From: Mastacembelus armatus
Lineage: Eukaryota > Chordata > Actinopteri > Synbranchiformes > Mastacembelidae
Direction: 5' to 3'
Length of the DNA stretch: 64,000 nucleotides
Assembly (NCBI RefSeq): GCF_900324485.2
Contig: NC_046640.1
Location: 21,005,217 to 21,069,216 of the forward strand
Part shown: one piece after another, positions 29,333 through 40,100 of the stretch
How the letters are laid out: every line of letters starts with the position of its first letter
Position numbering within the stretch: position 1 is the first letter of the stretch
Made by a program: the position numbers and the translations under genes
The notes under the pieces: model-generated
What the model saw: only the letters and a program-made list of their open reading frames with translations
Database searches by the model: none
Told to the model about the DNA's origin: nothing

Positions 29333-32300
29333 TCAGCTCTCGGCCCTGACTCTCTGCAGTGTCGACTGGAGCCTGTTTCTGGCGTTTCCACAGGACTCAA
29401 GAGCCTTGCTGCTTCTGTGAATGACAAACACCTCTTCAGTCTGGATTTTCATTGGAATCTTTTACAGGTAATATTTAGTGTTTGTTTATTTTATTGTAGT
29501 CCAGTTTTAAAAATGCTTTGCTGGTAAAGAGACTCTAAAGGGTCACCATATGTACCATCAGTGATCATGTTACCTTGATTTGTGCAAAAGGGCAGAAAGT
29601 TTAATTATCTATTTAAAAGTCAGTCAAACAACAAAAGTTAATCTCATTCCCAATGAGCAGTCACCAGACTGTGTCCACCACTGTGCAAAAACATCCATAT
29701 TGTGCATCATTCCTGAAGATGGGGTTATAATCACAGTGGTGTGTACCTGCAGGGGGCCTGCTGACTGGCTCATTCTGTCACGCCCTTACCGGGACATGAA
29801 GGCCTCCAACACAGCCACACTCTCTCTGGGGAAGTAGTCCTGGCGAACAACATGCTCCAAGACATGGAGGTGGCCAGTAACCACGACCACGGGCTTCACC
29901 TTGTCCTCGCTCTGAGGACGGGAAGGACAGAGGCGGCAGGTCAGGCAAGAAAAGATCACGAAAATGCCATGAAAAAGTGAGAAATTCACAGAATGGAAAG
30001 GAAACAAAAGACCTCAGAAAGTGAGAGTAAAGAAAAGAAACAGGTCAGATCAGATACCTTGATCAGTCCGAGCAGCACCAACAAAGCTGATACAAAGCTG
30101 TAGCCTTGGAAGGAAGGAGAGGCAAAGGCTTTCTTCATGAGGGCGTCTGTGAGGGAGGGAAATATTACAAACATATTTAAAAAGAAAAGGTGCATCATGT
30201 TAACACAGACCTAGGGAAAAAAAATAAATAAATAAATCAGCTTTAGTTAGGAAGATCAACACAACTCCCACATCTGTTTTCAAATGTGTAGCTACAGTCA
30301 GCAGCTGTCTAAACTCAGCTCAGCATAAAAACTGGAATCTGATTTAACAGATTTAATTTGAATAAAAAAAAATAAATTGTTAAGTAGTAGTTCACCAAAA
30401 AGAAGATCAAATACTTCAACACAAAGTAAATACAGCAGCTACAGTCAAAAGGTCTTACCGACGCTGTCCAGCACTGCATCCTTAAGGTCGGTATTGTCCT
30501 CCTTGTACACAGACGCGATCTTTAGAAAAGCTTCAGCTGTTCTTGAAGCATCAGTCACATCAACCTGGACTCAGAGACAGAACCACAGATTTACTGATGT
30601 TTGTTTGCAACAAGTAAACGTTCAGGATTCATGTTACTGTAACTAACAAGCTGAGATGTGTAACTGCTCCCACACGTTCTGTAGGAGATCATCCTGTTTT
30701 TACCTGCTGCTCGATCAGCAGCGCTCTCTTAGCGCCCAGTTTCAGCAGTTTGTCTGGGGACGGAAAGTTGAGGAAGGAGGAGACGTCCAGCGGCCGAGGC
30801 GCTGATGTAGGGGTGGATATCTGTGAGGGCGAGAGAAGAGAACGTCCAATACACCACGACAAACAAACAAAAACACACCAAGATGTGGACGTGTCCACAA
30901 TGACAACATGGCAACAGACCTTGTTGTCACTGCTTTCCTCTTCCTCCTCTTCTTCCTCTTCCTCCTCCTCCTCATCCACATCGTCATCATCATCATCATC
31001 ATCGTCATCATCGTCGTCGTCTTCCTCATCTTCATCTTCATCTTCATCCTCGTCGTCATCTTCTGGCTCACCCTCATCGTCACTGAGGCAGATCAGAGAA
31101 ACTGAGGATTTTGTTCCACAGTGAGATGCATCTTTCAAATTACTGTGGTGTAAAAAGCTACAGCTCTCTGGAGCCTTTGGGGGCAACATTTTCAAGAAGT
31201 ACTGAGGTCTGGAGATTTGTAATGAATGGAACATGTCTGCCAGGGCACAGCAGAACAGACAGGTACAAAAAGCACAGATAGACTTCAGTAAGTGCAACAC
31301 AGCAGATAAAGGACAACATGTTTACCTGAGTGATCCTAAAAGGTCGGCCATGTTCATGCCTTCCATTGTGTCTTTAAGGGCTGTGCAGCCACTGGCCCCT
31401 AAACAGTTTCCTGAAAACCAAAAAGATCATTTCATAGAGTGAAGTCAGGGAAGTCACATCTCACAAAAGGAAAATATCTAAATAACCTCTTCACAAATGA
31501 AACCCAAAGTAGAACCAGACATCAAGACTGGAACCTCAACTGAAACATTAATTGACACTGAAAATAACAAAAATGTAAAAATTGTCATCTGAAAAATGTG
31601 TTTTGGCCATAAAAGCAGCAAAAGTGTTGAGATGCAAAATGTGAAGAGCAGCTTTGTACCATTTAGGTCCAGTTTCTCCAGCTGGTCCTTGTTCTTCACT
31701 GCCTGTGCCACAGCCAGAGCAGCCTCCATGGTAATCTCACCAAATGACAGATTGAGTTCCTGTTAAAGGTGATAAAATATTTACTCTGAAGGGAAGAAAC
31801 ATGTCAAACTAAAACTGAAGAACACCTTCCAGAATAAGCTGATCAAAGTCTACAGGTTAAGTTAACCCTTATTAGTCCCACAATGGGGAAATTGCATTAC
31901 CACCCAAAGTGCACACCCAGAGCACCCAGAGCACCCAGAGCAGTGGTGCAGTTGGGGATTCGGTGCCTTGCTCAAGGGTCTCACCTCAGTCGTGGTACTG
32001 AAGGTGGAGAGGGCGCTGGCTATTCACTCCGCCCCACCGACAATTCCTGCCGGTCCCGAGACTCTAACCCGCAACTTTCGGGTTACAAGCCCCATGGTGT
32101 GACCATGTTTAGTCTGGAAACCTCATCCCAGTTACATCAAGGCCATCTGTTCACATAAACATTTGTACTTCTGTCTTTGTGAGGACCCCCAGTGGTATAA
32201 TACATTTCACTTTCTTAACCCTAAAGTTTGAACCTCAAATGGCCTTCTGGATCTGCCCCAAAGTAAGGCCCAGTTGTTGACAGGTGTCGTTGGTGCAGGT

Positions 32301-34842
32301 ATGATCAGTCACATTGTGACTCTCTCACCTTCAGGATTGGGAGTCCCCCTGACACGGTCTCTGCGATAGCTGTGGCTCCTGCTGGCCGCACCAGGCAGTC
32401 TCCAAAGTTTATCACCTGGATGCTGCAGAGGTGTTTCAGGGCCTGTGAGGGACACGGACATGGTTAACTCAACTATCCCAGATTTTAAGCCTGCAAAAAG
32501 AATTATTAAGCCAAACGGACAAACAAAACACAGCATGAAAGCAGAATTATCTCCAGTATCTTCTGGCAGTGTGTTCAGGCTCTTTGTTTTTGCTCATTGC
32601 TTGTTGTTTGTGTGGCAACAGTGACCAGAACCAGACACACCAAAGTCTTGTTCCAAAGTCTTGTTCCAAAGCCTTGTTCCAAAGCCTTGTTCCAAAGCCT
32701 TGTTCCAAAGCCTTGTTCCAAAGTCTTAGGCAGCACACATGTAGAATGAGTGAAGGTCCCCATTTCATTTATATTTTCTGCTGTAGCAGGGTTTTTAAGA
32801 CCCAGTCTGCCCCACACACAAAACACACTTTTCTGGGTTGAAGAAAGTTTGATCTCATTCACCAGCAACATAAAAAATAACTTGTATTTCTAACCTTGAT
32901 GTAGACTGTTTCTGTCCAAAAATGACAAAAGTGACCCAAAAATGATTTATTATTATTATACTATATATTCACTGATGGATGTACCTGAGCCATGGCGATA
33001 GCCCCCTTCTCAGTAAAGGTGTTGTCGTTGAGGTTGAGGATGCGGAGTTCTTTGTTGTGTTGCATGGCTGCAGCCAGGGCAGTCACACCAGCGTGATTGA
33101 TGCCATTCTGGGGCATGTGAACCTCCTCTAGGCTGCCTATCAACTGGAAACACAAACTGCAGATGTAACATTACTCTGCCCACACAGAGAAGATCTTCTC
33201 TACAATAATACACACTTACAGCTTTAAAGAACTATAGTAATCGAGTCAAATAACTGTCAGACAACATGAACGTCAAAGATATCAGCTGATCCAACAAGGC
33301 CAGCTGTTTGCTGAACAGTTCTGATGTCAGGTCGTGTTCATCGGCGCATATCACTCAGTGAGTCTACAGGTAAAGAGCTTAAAGGTAAAATAGTAGTTGG
33401 ACCTGTACCTGGAAGGCTTGAGCGAGAGCAGTAGCTCCATCATTCTCCAGTCGGTTCCTCCCTGCAACAAACACCTTCAGGCTGAGGGGGGTACCCACTG
33501 CACTGGACTTTTTATGGCACTGGATCAGGCAGGAAGCCAAGATCTGAAGAGTCCATAAGCAGAGATACATGGTGATATTTACCAGGATCTACAAAACTAA
33601 GTGACACTACATGAAGGTCATTTTTCTTAATGATGCTTCAAAGATGTTCTCTTGACTCACCTTTCCTCCTCCGATGCCCATGCCACAGTTGTTGAGCCGC
33701 AGCTCCTGTAAGGTGTAGCAGGCAGTGCTCTTGAGCAGCTTCTCTATGCCTCTCACCCCATCTGGTCCGAAGGCGTTGTCACTGAGGTCCAAGACAGTCA
33801 GCTTGGCCCCTGCCAGCATCAGAGCATCACCCAGTGAATTCTGCAACACACCAAGAGAAAGAAACCGAAGAAATGTCAGGACACATGGGGCAGTGTACCC
33901 AAACAAAGACAGCTTGAGCTCCGACTGCAGCTACGTCATAATTCAGTGAATGCAAAGTGTAGAATATTTCCAGAAGTATAAGCTTGTTTTAAGGTAACAA
34001 TAATGTAGCTGAACATGTGCATTACCAGGGCAGGTGGAATCTCAGAGCGCAGTCGACCTGTGAACATGTCGCTCCAATAACAGCGCTGAAAGAGAGCGCA
34101 TGAAGGAGACACACAATATTTCAGAAAAAAAAAACAACCTATTCATTATAATCATCTTCTGTCTACTGTTCAATGTATTATGGCTGGAAAAAAGAAATAA
34201 ATGAATTAATGAACCCCTGGAATTTGTCTTGTGACAGTAAACTATCTTTAGGTTCTGGAGTTGCAAATGCTGTTAACATGAACTTGGACTTAAAACAATT
34301 CTGATGCATTTCTCACTGTGTTTACCGAGGAAACAACCCAACATTTCCTGTTAACAAAATGAACAATGACTCAAAATAACAACGATCAAAGAGGTGAGAC
34401 GGTCAACCTTGAACTCGCTCTTTGTCTCCAGGGCCTTGGCGATTGCTTGTGCTGCTTCCACGCCCACAGTGTTTCCCTCCAGCCTCAGAGCCTGTAAACC
34501 CTCGAAGTCCTGGATCTCCTTCACCATCTCCTCCACTGGAGAGGGGGACCGGGATAAGATGTTACAGAGAAACAGATCAGAGAAGGACATGTGACAGTAA
34601 TTCAATGAAACAGCTGGGGCATGAAATCATCAAAACCAAGACTTTAGTGTTTATTAGCATATTAAGCCATCATGGCTCAGAAGCAGAGTTTCTTGCATGT
34701 TAATCTTGCGCGGTGACAGTTGGGACTCACCTGCCTGGGCGTCATCCAGCTTTCTTCCCTGGCCTTTGTAGCTCAGCTCTCCTTCCTCTACTCCAGCTTT
34801 GGCCAGAGAATCGGCCAACTGTGCAACAATGTCTGTCGCCAT
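29333..34842 (-). CDS. rangap1: rangap1, Ran GTPase-activating protein 1
   Basis: RanGAP1 stimulates GTP hydrolysis by Ran on the cytoplasmic side of the nuclear pore. Fifteen coding exons join in phase: 34731-34842, 34408-34535, 34026-34085, 33661-33840, 33409-33543, 32985-33143, 32329-32442, 31660-31759, 31326-31410, 30920-31082, 30704-30820, 30459-30564, 30058-30146, 29790-29911 and 29333-29414. The product is 583 residues (human 587). It has an LRR catalytic domain with the SDMFTGR motif that carries the conserved functional Arg, a long Asp/Glu tract, and the C-terminal domain with LIKSED, a SUMO site (psi-K-x-E) split across two exons. The last exon is short ([18 protein letters not shown] and on) and easy to miss, because the previous frame meets a stop just past its GTAAGG donor. 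An acceptor just above the ATG points to a non-coding first exon. Confidence 0.95.
30936..31075 (-). repeat. Coding triplet repeat for the RanGAP1 acidic tract
   Basis: GAT/GAC/GAG/GAA triplets encode an almost pure Asp-then-Glu run inside rangap1. The acidic hinge is a family trait. Its length here comes from near-perfect triplets and is likely to vary between alleles. Confidence 0.85.
31855..32130 (-). mobile_element. tRNA-derived fish SINE fragment in a rangap1 intron
   Basis: On the minus strand the head (near 32100) reads GGCTTGTAACCCGAAAGTTG, followed by GGGTTAGAGTCTCGGG, a degenerate tRNA B box. The body has the GTGAATAGCCAGCGCCCTC segment common in fish SINEs, and the tail ends CCCACTGTGG-like (complement of TTAGTCCCACAATGGGGAAA at about 31870). 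The 5' end of the tRNA head seems to be missing. A 9-bp unit is repeated three times around 31918-31942. Family resemblance is from memory. Confidence 0.65.
32641..32735. repeat. 13-bp minisatellite in a rangap1 intron (about 7 copies)
   Basis: The unit TCTTGTTCCAAAG or CCTTGTTCCAAAG repeats head to tail. As 13 is not a multiple of three, it opens long spurious frames on both strands. Confidence 0.95.
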
Positions 34843-36600
34843 CAGAAAATCTGAAGGACAAATATAGAGTTTACTTTCCCTTCAGCATCACCACAGTCCT
34901 GGTGCCCACAAAGAACGGACAGGCAGTTTAGAAAGCCCAGAGGTAAACTGCAGTTTACCAGCAGCCACTTTGCATGAATCCCAAAAACAAAGGGCCCCTA
35001 CAGGCTAAATTATGTACAATAACTAAGCATACTTAGTAAAGTATAAAAAATAAACAACTAAATAGAATAACATAAAATTTACTTCACATAAATATAACAG
35101 ATTAATAAGGAATAAGTAGTAGCAGTGTCTAGGGACAGAGTAGGTTTCCACAGCCCCCCAGGTCGCACTTTATTAAGAGTGCACTCTACAGTGCTAATTT
35201 ACACACTGCACTGCTCAGATTCACTCCACTCCCCAGCACTGAAAGAGTTAAGTTAGCTCCATTAGCAGCCGGCGGCTAGCATTAGCTCAGTGCTACTAAC
35301 GTGATGCTAACACACTGAAGAGCGTCACAGCGGGTTGACGCCGATGGAGCTGGAAGGGCCGCAGCTCAGTAACATGTTTGCTAAGCGATGTGCAAACTTA
35401 GTCCGGTGGTTATGAGATGATAAGCTGGAGGATCCAGCCCGGTAGCTGCCATGTGTAACGGTGGTTTAGGTGGCCGCTCTCGGCCTCTGTCATCTGTAAA
35501 CCGCTAACGTCCACTAGCTAACCTGCATTAATCTGACCGAACCTTTAAACTCGCTACTAAACTCTGAGCCCAGACCGAACCCGCAATAACAATAAATCAA
35601 TATCCCCATTACCACAACACCGCTGCACCGATTGAACACAGTCCCGTTAGACAGTCCCGCTCGCTCCGACGTTCAAAACCAGAACCAGCACGAATTTTTA
35701 CCACTTAACGACCACAGCGCCGGGACACAAGGGACTTGTAGTTCAATTAGACTACAACGGTGCGTTCACGGCGTCTTAAAGCACTAGGGTCTTTCCAAAA
35801 TAAAACAAAACAAAATATTATATTATATTATATTATATTATATTATATTATATTATATTATATTATATTATATTATATTATATTATATTATATTATATTA
35901 TATGTATTACTGTTAAGAACGTGTTGAATATGGTTTTATTACAATAACTTTAAATAATTTTCAAAGTGACTGAGAACCTGTAACCATGGTAACTGCACAT
36001 GACAAAGATGGCGACAGTTGGAGACTTAAATTGATTTACTATATATTAAAAATGTAGGGGGGAAAAAAACAACCACATTATATTTTTATCTAACGACTAA
36101 TTAAATAAAAGTTAAATCAAAGTCAGATAATAAGGCAGAGGAAGGAGATAGTGTCTATCAGATATAGTTCTATATTCGTGTTTATCTAGACAAGACAATT
36201 TGAATGAAGAATGCTGTTGTTGGCTCATGTTTCATTTTGCATTGAAACAACATATAGAAGATATTTCATCTCGACTATATGAAAACTAAACTGAGAGACA
36301 ACAGGTGAAACGAAAGTGGAAGTGTTGACAGTCTATTTAAAGTCAATGCACACTAATCTCATTACAGCTGAGCTCTATCAAACTACAACAAATTCAGTAT
36401 TTTTTTTTTACAACCCTTCGGCTTTTCTTCGACTTGTTGCAACAACAACTTGATTTCAATAATTTATGTAAACCAGTGTTTAATATAATTTATTTTTATT
36501 TATGTTTGTCTTTGCGCTTGACCTTTTTATGGATATCGGGCATTTCGAAGTGATCGTCCATGAGCTGTTTTCTGTCATGGTGTCAGACAGAGCTCAGACT
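34843..36600. promoter_or_regulatory. rangap1 5' region and rangap1/zc3h7b divergent spacer
   Basis: The rangap1 promoter and first non-coding exon probably lie at about 35250-35750, which is GC-richer and has TTAGC/GCTAAC clusters (35250-35310 and 35500-35522). Beyond it are an (ATTAT)n microsatellite and AT-rich DNA without any exon I can support. Confidence 0.45.
35815..35903. repeat. (ATTAT)n pentanucleotide microsatellite
   Basis: About 17 near-perfect copies of a 5-bp unit in the spacer between rangap1 and zc3h7b. Confidence 0.95.
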
Positions 36601-37152
36601 GTGCATGAATTGAGCAGAGAGCTGTAGGTGGAGTTTGAATGCAGGAAGTCTGTGCTGCGTTAAAGAGCCACTGTGAAGGTTTGCAGTTGCTTCTTGGACT
36701 GACGGGCTGAATCGAAACTTAACTGAGGCTTGGCCAGTCAGTCTCTCTCTGGGTTTCCTTCCTCCTCTCTGCTTGTCAGCGGTCTCTCAGCTGCTAAATG
36801 TTTGTCCGGCTTTCCCTCCCTCGGAAACAGCAGGACCCACTTCTAAACTTTGCTGCGGTTCAATGAACTTCCTCACTTCGTCAGGTAGGTGGGTCTGAAG
36901 TTGGCCCAGTCGCGCCATGATAGCCAACTGGGACATGCAGGGTTAGACAAATGCAGGCTGGGTGTTTGTGCTGGGTGGACATCACCACAGGCCTGGTCAG
37001 CGTCTTTGCAGGATCTGACAGAGAGGTGGTTGTGTCCTGCTTTCTACTTTTGCAGGAAGTGGGCACCCACATTTCATAACCGCTCTCACCATAACATCAT
37101 AACATCAACCTTTGCCACTAATGGGTCTTTGTCTTCCTCCTAGTGAACAAGG
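36600..37152 (+). other. zc3h7b 5' UTR: probable non-coding exon and intron
   Basis: A CAG|GTAGGT donor at 36884-36886 and a CTTCCTCCTAG acceptor ending at 37141 frame an intron of about 257 bp; the second exon then carries the zc3h7b ATG. The start of the first exon is not visible; the region 36600-36884 lacks an open coding frame that fits any family. Confidence 0.45.
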
Positions 37153-40100
37153 ATGGACCCTGCCAGACAGAAACGCCAAGACGAGATAAGAAAAGCTCTG
37201 GCATTTATACAGTGAGACGATATTTGTTTTTTTCAAAATCAAAGATGAAAGCTGTCCTGACTCAGGAGGACTCCTGTGTCTAATCAAGTTCACTTCTTGT
37301 GTTGCAGGTCTTCCCTGGCTTATCCAGAGCCTGAGAGCTACCAGGTACGTATTATGATCGTATTGTGTGTGATTCCCACTGCTGTGTCCCTCCTGCACTC
37401 GTGCATGGAAAAAAAAAAACAACAGAAATCGACAACCACATGATCAGAAATTGTTGCTGAACTTACACACTGTCACACCCTCTTTCTATTCCTTTCTGGT
37501 TTTGATATTTAATATGGCTGTTTGTACTGGACACAAGAGCATCAGCACAATAGTCACTTTGAAAGATTCACTGTGATCGTTCCTGGAGGATCTTTTCAGG
37601 AGGAAACTCAGCAAAAAGTAAATGAAACAAGTTTTTGTGGCCATGCAGCAATCCGAGGTGGAATACTGAATGAATATCTTCTGTTTGAAAGTTCTAGTTT
37701 TGTGTCTCTGGCCTTTCCCAATAGAGAATACCTCTGTCGATTGAAATGTTTCAACTAACAGTGACTGGATGGATTGGAAAGAAATTATATACAGACATTT
37801 ATTGATCCTAAAAGATGAATCCTGCTCATGTCTCCTTGATATTTTTGTGTCTGTGGAGGATCAGGGGAAGTTTAAAGTCACATTATAATGATCTGTAAGA
37901 AAATATATCACTGTTAGTACATAGTAATGGGTGAACTAATTGTTTTTGAATGAGTAATGTGTAATGAATAGCTGATTACTGTTGTAAGGTAATGTGCCCA
38001 GCACTGACCTCAGCAATGTTCATCCTTTGGTAATAACTTTGGTGATCCTGTGGGTTTTCCCTCTAGCACCGCCATCGGGTCTAAATTTGACCTTGGTTCA
38101 TGTAAACGCTTACCTTATCCCTTTCTCCTCTCAGGACTTCCTGACCCAGTTAGTGTGCAACCTGCTGGAAGAAGGCAACACCCTGTTCAGAGACCAGAAG
38201 TGGAAGCAGGCCGTGAAACAGTTCAGTGAAGGCCTGAATGTTTCGAGCTACGCTGCAGGAGAGGAGATCCAGATCCCTCAGGTTCTGCTGGAAAGTCTGT
38301 ATAACAACCGGGCTGCTGCCTTCTACAGCATGGTGAGATATGAGGTCCTGTGTGTTTCTGATGATTTGCGGCATAATGGTTCAGTATCAGTGCAGCTGCA
38401 GGCTGCTGAGATTCATGACGAGGACATCTACACACCCAAACCTGATCTGAGGGTGAGGCAGTCAGCTGTGACGCACAGAAAACTGAATCAGTTCAATATA
38501 ACTAGTGCTGGAAGCAATTTTCACCCTCTATTATTCAGCAAAATTCTGGTGGTTATGCCACTGCAGTTTATGCTACATAACATAATCAGAAATGTTTTTT
38601 ATATGTATATACGTCTGGAAAATTATTAGATGAATTGGTACCAAACTTTACAGACGTACAGGGTTGCCAGATCATGTATCCTAATGACAGTTGATCACCT
38701 CACGTTCACTCTTGTAAAAACGTGTTCGTTTTCCAATCTGGGGACATTATAACTAATAATAACTTTAGTGACCTTTATTCTTTAGAGTCTTTATTCTTTC
38801 ATTAAGGCAAAATTTGAATTTGTTTCATACTTTGGTTTATGATCAGATACATTCCCATCAGTGCTGCTTCATTTTGTGCCATTAGCCATTGTTGTCATAG
38901 CATGCTAGTTTAACACAGTAAACATTAACTTGGATAATGTTAACCACGTGCTAACATTGTCATCAGAAACATGTGGCATACTGTCCATTCAATTAAAGAA
39001 TGTATATTTCTGTGTATTTATTGACTCAGTCATACATGTCCTGTACTTTCCTCTCTCATGTTTACCACAGGGTGAATATGATCAGGCGATTAAGGACTGC
39101 GACTGTGCTTTGGAAGTGTGCAAGGAAAACAGCAAGGCTTTATACAGGAAGGCGCTGTGTTTGAAGGAGCTTGGGAAGCACAAGGAGGCCTACAACTGCA
39201 CCACGGACTGTCTGCTCATTACACGCCTGGTAAATGAAGCGCAGAATCAGGACTGTTAGTGCAAATAGGTTGAGCATAAATCTGTTTTCTGTGCTACATC
39301 ACTGGATAAGAGGATGTAGGAAATGGTTACATAAACAGTAATGTATTTCTCTCAGCAATAGGAGAGAAACTGCTTCTGTTAACTTTTGTGTTACCTCGTC
39401 ACAGGATAATCGGGTGAATGAGCTTGCACAGGAGCTGGCCGTCCATCTGGGACTAAAAAACCGAAAACCCTACATCAGTGCAAAGGTTAGTGAAATGATA
39501 ACTGAAATAAACATGAATACACGTAAAGGATGGAGGTTTGGTCTTGTCAGATAGGATACGCTTCATGAACGGGAACTGATAAATTCCTCTGTGTGTTGAC
39601 ACGTTTCCATCCTCTCACTTCGTATGTCGTCATGTCACCGGACTGTAATGCAGAGATGGTGCAGGTTTGTTTTCACCTGCTCCTTGGTTTGCTTTGTCTC
39701 TTATATCTGACGTCCTGTCTTGTCTCTCCCAGGACAACACACTTACAACAAAATGTGTCCCAAATGGAAATGTGGCTACTGAGGCTATCAAAGTAAGTTC
39801 CACATTAACTCTGACATTCACAGGACACCTTCCTTACCACGGTTAAGTTTTGCCCTTTCTGTGCTGCAGGTGTCTGGTGGTCCTTTAGGAAATGGGATGA
39901 GTCTTCAGATGGGCCTTTCACCAGGTGTGAATTGACTTGGATTGTACAGTAACGTGCAGTGGCTTCAGAAAAGATTTAGACTTTTTCACTTTATGCACAT
40001 TTTATTGTGCTTAGTTACAAATAAGATTTAAAACAAACATCCTCCTGCTGCTCTTCAGTCAGTTTTCCCAGCATGCCTCAGACCAGCATTCCTTCCACAC

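Noticed and set aside
30742-31124. Poly-Ser, poly-Met/Thr and Ile-rich frames over the rangap1 acidic exon
   Set aside because: They are other-frame shadows of the GAT/GAG triplet run; the Asp/Glu frame is the one with splice sites and family match.
32547-32871. Frames with a repeated Leu-Glu-Gln-Gly-Phe-Gly-Thr peptide
   Set aside because: Produced by the 13-bp intronic minisatellite; no splice sites or homologue.
37994-38629. A 211-codon frame that includes zc3h7b exon 3
   Set aside because: Only 38135-38332 fits the family and has acceptor and donor sites; the rest is intron that happens to stay open.
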